In this document: positions 17,320-24,403 of the stretch, piece after piece
How the letters are laid out: each line of letters begins with the position of its first letter
Position numbering within the stretch: the stretch's first letter is position 1
DNA from: Lysobacter sp. TY2-98
GTDB taxonomy: Bacteria > Pseudomonadota > Gammaproteobacteria > Xanthomonadales > Xanthomonadaceae
Length of the DNA: 64,000 nt
Assembly: GCF_003367355.1 (NCBI RefSeq)
Contig: NZ_CP031413.1
Location: 2,398,921 to 2,462,920 of the forward strand
Reading direction: 5' to 3'
The notes under the pieces: model-generated
Seen by the model: the letters and a program-made list of their open reading frames with translations, nothing else
The model's database searches: none
What the model was told of the DNA's origin: nothing
Translations under genes and position numbers: made by a program

Positions 17320-17354
17320 GACCCGAAGGGCGGCCGACAGGACGTCGGCCGTCG
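17320..17354. repeat. 35-bp hairpin repeat, copy C
   Basis: Begins GACCCGAAGGGCGGCCGACA and ends in GTCGGCCGTCG. The core CGGCCGAC-AGGAC-GTCGGCCG is a perfect 8-bp stem with 5-nt loop. It is identical to the copies at 17410-17444 and 18196-18230. Confidence 0.85.
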
Positions 17355-17362
17355 CTGGAAAC

Positions 17363-17380
17363 GGGGTCAGGTTCCATTTC
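17363..17380. repeat. Dispersed GGGGTCAGGTTCCATTTC motif, copy 2
   Basis: GGGGTCAGGTTCCATTTC, sitting between two copies of the 35-bp hairpin repeat. It differs from copy 1 at the GGTTCC/AGTGCA positions. Confidence 0.65.
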
Positions 17381-17409
17381 GGCACTCAAACACTGACGTC
17401 GTCACACAA

Positions 17410-17588
17410 GACCCGAAGGGCGGCCGACAGGACGTCGGCCGTCGCCACCCGAGGCAGGATGCCGAGTGTGGCGATCGCGAGGAATCAACACGCGCGAGCT
17501 GTAGATCCGTCGAGGAAGGTGCTTTCTTTGGTTATCTTTCTTTGCACCAGCAAAGAAAGTAACTCGGGCGCGCAGCGCACGAAACGCT
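17410..17588. repeat. Composite two-hairpin repeat, copy A
   Basis: About 180 bp. It consists of the 35-bp hairpin repeat, a short variable spacer, then a conserved block of about 130 bp starting GGATGCCGAGTGTGGCGATC. The block includes a second perfect hairpin CTTTCTTTGC-ACCA-GCAAAGAAAG (17536-17559) and ends CGCAGCGCACGAAACGCT. Copy B at 18196-18440 is near-identical apart from extra spacer. No open frame is conserved, so it is a non-coding repeat, MITE-like or REP-like. Confidence 0.8.
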
Positions 17589-17856
17589 CTTGCCGTCGTC
17601 GCACGGCAATCGATGGCATCAATCCACTCGACCGGAATGCGCCGCGCTGCCGCGCGTCGCCATCGCGACGATCCCGAGTGCTTATTCGACGTCAGCGACT
17701 GCAAAAGTCTCCGCTTTGTCGTTCTCGTGAGCGTTCTCATCGCACCAGGCCGCACACGTTTACAGCATCGCAACGGACCACGGTTCAACCTGCCCGCGCA
17801 CCGCAATGCACCGCGTGCATCCCACCATCGTGTTCCGCATCCCCAAGGACTGGTCG

Positions 17857-18129
17857 ATGAAAAAATCTCTGCATTCCCTCGGCGGTTTCCTGGCCGCTTC
17901 CCTGCTGGGCGCGACGCTGGCGTTGCCCGCCGTCGCCCAGGCCGGCTGCCCGTCGTACGGCAACCAGGGCATGTCGGGCGACTGCTCGCCACGCAGCAGC
18001 CAGTGCTTCAACAGTTGGGTGACCGACCACCGCATGTTCAGCGGCGTGTGGCACTACAAGCTGCTCGTGTACCGCCGCAACGCGGGTGGCACATGGTCGT
18101 ACTACAGCGAGACCTGGCATCCCTGCTGA
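17857..18129 (+). CDS. Small cysteine-containing secreted protein
   Basis: A 90-residue protein with a classical signal peptide (MKKSLHSLGGFLAASLLGAT and on to AVAQA, cut before GCPS near residue 30). The mature part of about 60 residues is rich in Trp, Tyr and Ser with four cysteines, consistent with two disulfides. Start ATG 17857 has AAGGA 8 nt upstream. It sits between composite repeats A and B with no functional neighbour. No family recognised. Confidence 0.65.
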   Translation: MKKSLHSLGGFLAASLLGATLALPAVAQAGCPSYGNQGMSGDCSPRSSQCFNSWVTDHRMFSGVWHYKLLVYRRNAGGTWSYYSETWHPC

Positions 18130-18144
18130 GCGACGCCGGAAAAA

Positions 18145-18165
18145 CAGGGCCAGAGTGCAGTTTTC
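18145..18165. repeat. Dispersed motif, copy 3
   Basis: CAGGGCCAGAGTGCAGTTTTC, 16 nt after the stop of the small secreted gene; a variant of the GGGTCAGAGTGCAATTTC form. Confidence 0.5.
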
Positions 18166-18195
18166 CTCGACCCCGCCAACTGATCAGCGACACAA

Positions 18196-18440
18196 GACCC
18201 GAAGGGCGGCCGACAGGACGTCGGCCGTCGCCACTTGGCGAAGCGGCGCCGCTTGCGAATCGCAGGTTCGCGCGCCGGTGAGCGCCCGCCGCGCTGCGGC
18301 GGGCCGAAGGATGCCGAGTGTGGCGATCGCGAGGAATCAACACGCGCGAGCTGTAGATTCTTCGAGGAAGGTGCTTTCTTTGGCTATCTTTCTTTGCACC
18401 AGCAAAGAAAGTAACTCGGGCGCGCAGCGCACGAAACGCT
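18196..18440. repeat. Composite two-hairpin repeat, copy B
   Basis: Same plan as copy A: 35-bp hairpin repeat (18196-18230), spacer, conserved block from GGATGCCGAGTGTGGCGATC to CGCACGAAACGCT with the CTTTCTTTGC/GCAAAGAAAG hairpin. The spacer here is about 65 bp longer than in copy A, and the two conserved parts are otherwise almost identical. This modular difference suggests the two halves can move or be conserved separately. Confidence 0.8.
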
Positions 18441-18471
18441 TTGCCCCTAGACGCGACAATCGAACCACCGA

Positions 18472-18927
18472 CTACCGAAACCCACCCTTCGAAGGCCGCT
18501 CAATCCGGCAAATCCCCTTCGACGCATGCGGATTCATCGACCGCATGGCGCCCCGCGACATCTGTCCGCGCCCTGCCCGCACTTCCCGCCAATCATGCTC
18601 GCCCGGATCCAGCGCAAGCGTCGGATCCTTCTTGCGACCGTCCAGCTCGGCGACGACATCCTCCGCACGCAGCACCAGCCAGCGCTGCGCGAACGCCAAC
18701 GCGCGCGGAAGTGATGAAAAGCACCGCCGCATGTGCACGCGACGATGCTTGCCGGTCAGCACTTCATACGACCCGTAATACGTGGCGCCCACCACCGCGA
18801 CGCTGACCCATGTCGGCGCATCGCCATGCAGCAGGTGGATCTGCGCGCCGTAATCGGACCATGCCCAGCGGAAGCCGGGCGGAAGCGGTGTGTCGGGAAG
18901 GTCGGCTCGGGTCAGCGGCGGCAGCAT
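18472..18927 (-). CDS. Protein of unknown function
   Basis: A 151-residue frame on the minus strand with a Trp/Tyr-rich N-terminal half (FRWAWSDYGAQIHLLHGDAP) and a basic C-terminus. Composition looks protein-like in the first 110 residues and less so afterwards, so the gene may have been extended or truncated at its 3' end by the adjoining repeat copy B. No signal peptide, membrane segment or family recognised. Confidence 0.5.
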   Translation of the reverse strand: MLPPLTRADLPDTPLPPGFRWAWSDYGAQIHLLHGDAPTWVSVAVVGATYYGSYEVLTGKHRRVHMRRCFSSLPRALAFAQRWLVLRAEDVVAELDGRKKDPTLALDPGEHDWREVRAGRGQMSRGAMRSMNPHASKGICRIERPSKGGFR

Positions 18928-18994
18928 GGGGACACGATCCGCTGCGCACGTCTCACCGAGTGAGGACGTCGCCGATCGGCAGTCAAATGAAATG

Positions 18995-19013
18995 GGGGGC
19001 CAGGTTCCATTTC
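18995..19013. repeat. Dispersed motif, copy 4, with extended tail
   Basis: GGGGGCCAGGTTCCATTTC, followed to about 19075 by a tail (TTCGTTCGGGCAGGCGTCTA and on to TTCTTTGCGCTCGCGAAGAA) that recurs in similar form after copy 5 at 19698-19760. The TTCTTTGC...GAAGAAG end of the tail resembles a degenerate form of the second hairpin of the composite repeat. Confidence 0.6.
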
Positions 19014-19188
19014 CTCGTCGCTTCGTTCGGGCAGGCGTCTATTTGCTGTCATGACTTCTTTGCGCTCGCGAAGAAGAGCGGCTCAAGCGCGCCAAGGCAC
19101 GAACGTCGTCGCTGCCAAACATGCACCAAGCGCTCGCGCATGCATCCCGTGCCACGGTGTTCACCCCGCCGCGGCACTAATGCACGCC

Positions 19189-19675
19189 ATGCGCATCGCC
19201 CCCTGCTGTCCTGCTCGCTGCCGCGTTGCTCGTGCACGCGCTCCCCTCGGCCGCCGATCCGCTGTCGATGTTCGAAGGCGCGTCGCAGGGTCGCGGCGAG
19301 CTGACGTTGGGGCTGGGACACGCGACGCCCTACACCGTCGACAACCTCGGCCGTCGCGACGCCGACGGCACGTTGCACCTCCATCAGGTGGTGCACATGG
19401 CCGGTGAGCCCGAGCGCACGCGCGACTGGGTGATCCACCCTGCCGGCAGCGGCGCTTATACCTTCACGCTCAGCGACGCGAGCGGGCCCGGCGTCGCGAC
19501 CGTCGACGGCGCGCGCCTGTCGCTGCGCTACGCGCCGCACCACGGGATGCGCATGCGGCAGGTGCTCGAGCTGTCGCCCGACGGCACCACGCTGTCGAAC
19601 ACCGGCCGCATCAGCCTGCTCGGGTTTCCGATCGGCCACCTCGACGAAACGATCGTCCGCACCGGGGCGGAATGA
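19189..19675 (+). pseudogene. Secreted DUF3833-like protein, probably frameshifted in its signal peptide
   Basis: The main open frame (about 149 codons to the stop at 19673-19675) encodes a beta-rich periplasmic-type protein (FEGASQGRGELTLGLGHATP to GFPIGHLDETIVR) resembling DUF3833 proteins. In that frame the only start before the mature region is a TTG at 19226. If one C is dropped from the five-C run at 19199-19203, the ATG at 19189 reads MRIAPAVLLAAALLVHALPS, a perfect signal peptide, straight into the main frame. So either a recent 1-nt insertion inactivated the gene, or the run is a sequencing error. Family assignment is tentative. Confidence 0.6.
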
Positions 19676-19678
19676 ATC

Positions 19679-19697
19679 GGGGGCCCGGTTCCATTTC
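19679..19697. repeat. Dispersed motif, copy 5, with extended tail
   Basis: GGGGGCCCGGTTCCATTTC, just 3 nt after the stop of the preceding gene. The following 60 nt (to about 19760) repeat the tail seen after copy 4. Confidence 0.6.
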
Positions 19698-19761
19698 TTC
19701 GTTGCTTCGTCCGGGCAGGTGTCTATTTGCCGCCATGCCTTCTTTGCGCCCGTGGTGAAGT

Positions 19762-19780
19762 GGGGTCAGGTTCCATTTTC
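19762..19780. repeat. Dispersed motif, copy 6
   Basis: GGGGTCAGGTTCCATTTTC, immediately after the extended tail of copy 5. Confidence 0.6.
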
Positions 19781-19812
19781 CGGGGGCCACCGCGCTTTAC
19801 CAAGCGAGAAGG

Positions 19813-19940
19813 GCATGGCGATCGCACGGAGCTCGCAAGTCGCAAGCGGTAGGTCCGTCGAGAAAGGCGCCTTCTTTGGTTATCTTTCTTTGCACCAGCA
19901 AGAAGGTGGCTCGGGCGCGCCTGCGCACGAGGCGCTTTTT
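19813..19940. repeat. Degenerate second half of the composite repeat (copy D)
   Basis: Aligned to copies A and B from the ATGGCGATCGC...GTAGGTCCGTCGAG segment through TTCTTTGGTTATCTTTCTTT and GCACCAGCAAGAAGG to CGCACGAGGCGCTTTT. The 35-bp front hairpin is absent, and the right arm of the second hairpin has changed (GCAAGAAGG instead of GCAAAGAAAG). Confidence 0.65.
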
Positions 19941-19972
19941 GCTCACGCGACTAAAGATGAGCACCAGCGCAC

Positions 19973-20647
19973 ATGACAACACCGCTCTCCCTAACCGCCG
20001 CATTCCTGTTGTCAACTACCTTGGGTGTTCCAACCGCCCCGCCCGCGGCCGGCAACACCGTTGATCCTTCAGCCGTATCGCTCTATCGGCAGACTCAGCA
20101 GTTGCTGCTCGATCGCATCCGTGGCGGCGTTCGCGCGCAGGTGCATCTCGAATTGCCCGACGCAAGCGTCGACGATGGATTCGACGAGTACGTAATAGAC
20201 GACCTGGTCCGACTGCGCGAAGTCCGCCTCCATCGGGAGTCGTTCGTAGTCGGGACGGGCTACTGCAACCGCGTGGACGACGGGGAGTTCAAGTGCCGTC
20301 AGATCGAAGAGGTGGAGCTCGGCATACGCCCGATCCACGACGATCGTGTCTACCGGGCCCTCGCGTCGGAGTCGCCTTGCGGCGCATCCATGTGTCGCCA
20401 GATCGATGTTGAGGAGCGGGATAACGATGCGGAAACCCTGGATTTCGTAGAGAGCCTGGGTGCCGTGCCTGACCCGACATCCCACTACGCGTTTCGCCTG
20501 CTCATCCGCGCTGACGGATTGCCATATTCGTTCGAAGAGGTTCGCCTCAACGCGGACGGCCTGATCGAACCGCGTGCCACCTTCACCTTCGACTACTCCA
20601 CACCGGTAGGAGCGATCAGGTTGCCGATCGAGCCCCCGGCGATCTGA
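19973..20647 (+). CDS. Periplasmic protein of unknown function
   Basis: A 224-residue protein with a signal-like N-terminus (MTTPLSLTAAFLLSTTLGVP, cut near AAG about residue 27) and an acidic mature domain with four cysteines (GYCN, FKCR, SPCG, SMCR), possibly two disulfides. It starts right after repeat copy D. No family recognised; codon use is somewhat less GC-biased than the neighbouring housekeeping genes. Confidence 0.6.
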   Translation: MTTPLSLTAAFLLSTTLGVPTAPPAAGNTVDPSAVSLYRQTQQLLLDRIRGGVRAQVHLELPDASVDDGFDEYVIDDLVRLREVRLHRESFVVGTGYCNRVDDGEFKCRQIEEVELGIRPIHDDRVYRALASESPCGASMCRQIDVEERDNDAETLDFVESLGAVPDPTSHYAFRLLIRADGLPYSFEEVRLNADGLIEPRATFTFDYSTPVGAIRLPIEPPAI

Positions 20648-20659
20648 CACGCGAAGACA

Positions 20660-20678
20660 GGATCAGGTTCCGATTTGC
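20660..20678. repeat. Dispersed motif, copy 7 (degenerate)
   Basis: GGATCAGGTTCCGATTTGC, 13 nt after the stop of the preceding gene; weaker match. Confidence 0.4.
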
Positions 20679-20755
20679 CGAAGGAACGAGCCTGAGGCCT
20701 CTTTCATGGGACCGCTACACTTCGGGGCCGACCGCTTCACCGACAGGAGCCCGCT

Positions 20756-21109
20756 ATGACCTACACCACCACCGCATCCGGCCTGCAGTACGAGGACACC
20801 GTCGTCGGTACCGGCCCAGAAGCCAAGCCCGGTCGCAATGTCGTCGTGCATTACACGGGCTGGCTGTTCGAGAACGGCCAGCAAGGCGAGAAGTTCGATT
20901 CGAGCAAGGACCACGGCGAGCCCTTCATCTTTCCGCTGGGCGGCGGCATGGTCATCAAGGGTTGGGACGAAGGCGTGCAGGGCATGCGCGAAGGCGGCGT
21001 CCGCACGCTGATCATTCCGCCCGGCCTGGGCTATGGCGCGCGCGGCGCCGGCGGCGTGATTCCGCCGAACGCGACGTTGAAGTTCGAAGTGGAGTTGCTC
21101 GGCGCCTGA
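20756..21109 (+). CDS. FKBP-type peptidyl-prolyl cis-trans isomerase
   Basis: Catalyses proline isomerisation during protein folding. The 117-residue single-domain FKBP has the standard pocket residues: VVHYTGWL, FDSS, FPLGGGMVIKGWDEG, GVRTLIIPPGLGYG and the C-terminal ATLKFEVELL strand. There is no signal peptide, so it is cytoplasmic. AGGAG lies 7 nt before the ATG. Confidence 0.93.
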   Translation: MTYTTTASGLQYEDTVVGTGPEAKPGRNVVVHYTGWLFENGQQGEKFDSSKDHGEPFIFPLGGGMVIKGWDEGVQGMREGGVRTLIIPPGLGYGARGAGGVIPPNATLKFEVELLGA

Positions 21110-21275
21110 GGCACCGGAATGAGGTCGGCTTCGTTTTGTCCTGACTGAAGTCAAGTCAGCTTTGCCGATTGTTTTCTCTTCGACCGCTGTCGTAGCCACT
21201 TCGACGGCATCGGAAAGCGGTCGGACCGCTTCGAAAGGTCTGCGGGCGACCTCCCGAAGCGCTCCGGAGCCTTTC

Positions 21276-21316
21276 AAAAAAAGGCCGGGCTCAATCCGCA
21301 AGGAATGATCCCGGCC
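21276..21316 (-). terminator. Rho-independent terminator downstream of the RDD gene
   Basis: Read on the minus strand: GGCCGGG, loop of 20 nt, CCCGGCC, then seven T (A run at 21276-21282 on the plus strand). It lies 26 nt beyond the RDD gene stop. Confidence 0.75.
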
Positions 21317-21341
21317 TCTTGTTCACTTCCCGACCTGACGC

Positions 21342-21797
21342 TCAGCGCGCGCGCACGACCTTGGTCTTGGCGATCGAGTCGTGCCAGCCGGTGGCGTCCT
21401 CGCTGAAGAGTACGGAAAAGGCTTCGAAGGGAATCATGCGCGAGAGCGTGCGGCCCAGGGCCTGACCCATCGAGGGGGCGGCGCCCCGCTCCGTGACCAC
21501 GCGCGTGCCGCAGACGAACTTGCCGACCGTGCGCCCGAAGAGTCCTTCGAACAGCGTCCAGTACAGAACGAAGACCGGGACGCTGACGGCGTAGGCGCGT
21601 CCACCTTGAACGGCGTCTTCGCCCGCGACGACGATCACGGGAATCATGACCAGCATGACCAGCACGAAGTAGACCGCGTAGTCGATCAGCATGGTCAGGA
21701 AGCGCCGGCCTTTCCCGGCGTTCTCAGCGGTGTGGACGCGTTGCGATCCTGCGGCGATCACGGCGTCGCCGGCGCTGTACGGGTTCTGCATTTCCAT
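21342..21797 (-). CDS. RDD-family membrane protein
   Basis: A 151-residue protein (start at 21797, with AGGGGG 8 nt upstream). The opening R-F residues of the RDD core (GRRFLTMLIDYAVYF), two hydrophobic segments, and the family-typical FGRTVGKFVCGTRVV loop near the middle define it. RDD proteins are small inner-membrane proteins, some acting as ion exchangers; the function here is unknown. Confidence 0.85.
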   Translation of the reverse strand: MEMQNPYSAGDAVIAAGSQRVHTAENAGKGRRFLTMLIDYAVYFVLVMLVMIPVIVVAGEDAVQGGRAYAVSVPVFVLYWTLFEGLFGRTVGKFVCGTRVVTERGAAPSMGQALGRTLSRMIPFEAFSVLFSEDATGWHDSIAKTKVVRAR

Positions 21798-21977
21798 CGG
21801 TTTTCCCCCTGGTGTGTAGGTGCTGTGCCTTATGCGTCGCTGTCCCCACAGCGACGAGCTGAGCTTATCGCTTCCGCCTTTTCGCGTCCGCCGCCTGCCT
21901 GTCCGTGCTGTCAGGAGGCACTTGCGCGTTGCGCGCTCCACCGTGATCACCGCAAGCGTCGAAACCACGGCGGGAAA

Positions 21978-21998
21978 CAGGGCCGGGTTTCATTTTCC
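21978..21998. repeat. Dispersed motif, copy 8 (degenerate)
   Basis: ACAGGGCCGGGTTTCATTTTC; matches the family at the GG and TTCATTTTC parts. Confidence 0.4.
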
Positions 21999-22124
21999 AC
22001 GCCCGCCTTCAGCTGCGACCGCTTTCAGGCAGGCTCGTGCGCCGACGACCGCATCCCCGCTCGACGTCCCATCTGCCATGCTGCCCGCCGGCCGCAGCTT
22101 CCCTGCGGCGAACAGGAGTGCGCC

Positions 22125-22241
22125 ATGAGCAAGGGTATGGACCGTAAGAAGGAAACGAAGAAGAAGCCGGCAAAGACACCGCAGGAAAAGCGCGCGGCCA
22201 AGAACGAGAAGAAGGCCTCGAAGCCGTTCGCCCCCACCTGA
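22125..22241 (+). CDS. Very small lysine-rich protein
   Basis: A 38-residue highly basic peptide (MSKGMDRKKETKKKPAKTPQ, then EKRAAKNEKKASKPFAPT). AGGAG is 6 nt before the ATG, which makes translation likely. It could bind RNA or DNA by charge; no family was recognised with certainty. Confidence 0.6.
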   Translation: MSKGMDRKKETKKKPAKTPQEKRAAKNEKKASKPFAPT

Positions 22242-22745
22242 CCGCGCCGGCGGAAGGCGGGAACAGGAAATGGGTCGCGCTCCACTTTCGGCAGGCGCGC
22301 GACGGTGAACCGATAGACCCGAAGGCGGCCGACACGGTGCCGGCGGTCGCCACCGGGAGCCGCGTGCCGAGGCTGGCGGTCGCGATGCGTCGTACGTCGC
22401 GGGGCCATGGATGCCTCGGCGACGTTCTCTATCGCTCTGGCCTGCGTTGCGCCGCGACCGGCTGCTTGCGTCGCGACTGCGGACGACCGGCGCTGCGGTC
22501 GCGCGTGTTGGGATACGACGCGGCGTCTTAACCTGCCGACGAAGTGAAACGGCGCGAGTCGTCGCACTCGCGATCGCATTGCTCGGGCGCGTCAGTCCTT
22601 CAGTGCTGCTCCACGCATGAGTCCGCTCACAGGCAACTTACGAAGTTGACTCGAAGATGGCCGCGACCGGGCGGACTCGAGCCCGATCTCAACCGATGGC
22701 GGTGCGGCGTTTCGGCCGATGGCTTGGTTGCATGCGGGAGGTGTC
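22242..22745. other. Non-coding stretch with degenerate repeats before the DUF3300 gene
   Basis: Holds dispersed motif copy 9 (22272-22289, GGGTCGCGCTCCACTTTC) and a degenerate relative of the 35-bp hairpin repeat plus the start of its second block (about 22316-22400, GACCCGAAGGCGGCCGACAC and on to GGCGGTCGCGATGCG). From 22400 to 22735 nothing certain. A strong ribosome-binding site (GGGAGGTG) closes it. Confidence 0.5.
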
Positions 22746-24389
22746 ATGCGCATTCCCCTTGTCTGCATCGTTTCCACAGCTCTCCTTCTGACCAGCAGTT
22801 GCTCGCGCGACAAGGCGCCGACGACGGCGACGCCCACGGCCGCGCCCGCCGCGGCAACCACCGCTGCGCCGCCTGCCGCGGCTGCGGCGAAGCGTCCCAA
22901 GGAAGTGCTCTTCAGCCCGGAAGAGCTGCAGCAGATGGTGGCGCCGATCGCGTTGTATCCCGACGCGTTGCTGGCACAGGTGCTGATGGCTGCGACCTAT
23001 CCGAGCGATGTGGCGGAAGCCGCTGCGTGGTCGAAGGCGCACCCCGAAGCGAAAGGCGACGCGGCGGTGAAGCAGGTCTCCGACCAGCCGTGGGATCCCA
23101 GCGTGCAATCACTCGTTGCGTTCCCGCAGGTGCTGTATGCCGCGGGCAACCAGGCCGCGTGGGTGCAGCGCCTGGGCGATGCGTTCCTCGCGCAGCCCGA
23201 TGACGTGATGGACGCGGTGCAGCAGTTGCGCCAGAAGGCGAAGGCGAACGGCACGCTCGACTCCAACCAGTACCAGAAGGTGACTTCGCAACCGCGCGCG
23301 GCGGCGCCTGTGCAGGCAGCGCCGGCGCCATCCGAGCCGGCGGTCGGCGGTTACGAGTCGGCGCCTGTCGCCGCGGCGCCGCTCACCGAGACGATCCTCA
23401 TCGAGTCGTCCGACCCGCAGACCGTGTACGTGCCGAGCTACGACCCGAACACCGCGTACGGCGCGTGGTCGTATCCGGCGTATCCACCGGTGTACTACCC
23501 GCCGCCCGCGAGCTACTACCCGATGGGCGGCGCGCTGGCGACGGGGCTGATGTTCGGCGTGGGGCTGGCGGCCGCCGACGCGCTCTGGGGCGACTTCGAC
23601 TGGAACGACAACGACATCGATATCGACGTCGACCGTTACAACAACATCAACACCAACCGGCAGATCAACCGCACGCAGAACACCTGGAACCACAACGCCG
23701 CCAATCGCGATGGCGTGCCTTACCGCGACCAGTACGACCGCCAGAACAACAGCCAGCGTCTGGCCGGTGCGGATCGCCGCAGCGAATTCCGCGGCGAGGA
23801 TGCGCAGCGTGCGCAGTCGCGCGAGCAGGCGCGTGCGTCGATGCAACAGCGGGGCGTGCAGGCGCCGGCGCGCAGCAACCAGGAAGCGCGTGAACGCGCG
23901 CAGGCCGCCACCTCCGAGCGCGACCGGACGCAGGCGCGGGAACGTGCGCAGACGCAGGCGCGCGAGCGGGCGCAGTCGGATCGCGCGCAGGCGGCACAGG
24001 CGGATCGCGCACGGGCTGATCGCGCGCAGAGTGCGAGTCGCGACCAGGCGCGTGATCGTGCGCAGCAACAGGCGCGCGCATCGCGGGACGGCGCGCAGAA
24101 CCGGTCGCAAGCCCCCCAGCGGCATAGGCAGACGCAGAGCAACACGCAGGCGCGAGCCGCCGCGCGCAACCAGCAGCAGGCGCGACAACCGTCGCGGAGT
24201 AATGCCTTCGAAGGCGCCAGCAGGCCGCAGCAATCCCGGGCTTATGCGGAGCGCGGCCAGGCGAGTCGTCAGTCGGCGCAACGCCAGTCGCCACAACGTT
24301 CGTCCGGACAGCAGCGCTCATCGCCGCAGCGTCAGTCGTCGCAGCGATCCGGTGGCCAGCAGCGTCAAGGCGCGGGCGGCCGCCGTTAA
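22746..24389 (+). CDS. DUF3300 lipoprotein with long R/Q/A-rich tail
   Basis: About 547 residues from the ATG at 22746. The lipoprotein signal with lipobox LTSSC places it at the envelope. Residues about 55-270 are the DUF3300 domain (LFSPEELQQMVAPIALYPDA and later VYVPSYDPNTAYG). After a Tyr/Pro-rich segment and a short Asn/Asp-rich stretch, residues about 330-547 are low-complexity Arg, Gln and Ala in RAQ, ERAQ and DRAR repeats. Followed 14 nt later by a DUF2950 gene, the usual partner of DUF3300. Role unknown. Confidence 0.85.
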   Translation: MRIPLVCIVSTALLLTSSCSRDKAPTTATPTAAPAAATTAAPPAAAAAKRPKEVLFSPEELQQMVAPIALYPDALLAQVLMAATYPSDVAEAAAWSKAHPEAKGDAAVKQVSDQPWDPSVQSLVAFPQVLYAAGNQAAWVQRLGDAFLAQPDDVMDAVQQLRQKAKANGTLDSNQYQKVTSQPRAAAPVQAAPAPSEPAVGGYESAPVAAAPLTETILIESSDPQTVYVPSYDPNTAYGAWSYPAYPPVYYPPPASYYPMGGALATGLMFGVGLAAADALWGDFDWNDNDIDIDVDRYNNINTNRQINRTQNTWNHNAANRDGVPYRDQYDRQNNSQRLAGADRRSEFRGEDAQRAQSREQARASMQQRGVQAPARSNQEARERAQAATSERDRTQARERAQTQARERAQSDRAQAAQADRARADRAQSASRDQARDRAQQQARASRDGAQNRSQAPQRHRQTQSNTQARAAARNQQQARQPSRSNAFEGASRPQQSRAYAERGQASRQSAQRQSPQRSSGQQRSSPQRQSSQRSGGQQRQGAGGRR

Positions 24390-24403
24390 CCAGGAGTCTC
24401 CGC

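Larger units (their letters stand above)
17309..17856. other. Repeat-rich stretch without convincing gene
   Basis: Holds two copies of a 35-bp hairpin repeat (17320-17354, 17410-17444), one GGGGTCAGGTTCCATTTC motif (17363-17380), and the long composite repeat copy A (17410-17588). From 17589 to 17856 nothing recognisable was found; open frames there are short and lack start signals. Confidence 0.6.

Noticed and set aside
17410..18440. CRISPR array suggested by repeated 35-bp units
   Set aside because: Only three copies, irregular spacing of 90 and about 785 bp, and the units carry large flanking conserved blocks; no cas genes nearby.
18472..18927. Plus-strand frames over the 18.1-18.9 kb region as genes
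   Set aside because: They consist largely of the repeat copies and antisense of the minus-strand ORF; no start signal or family resemblance.
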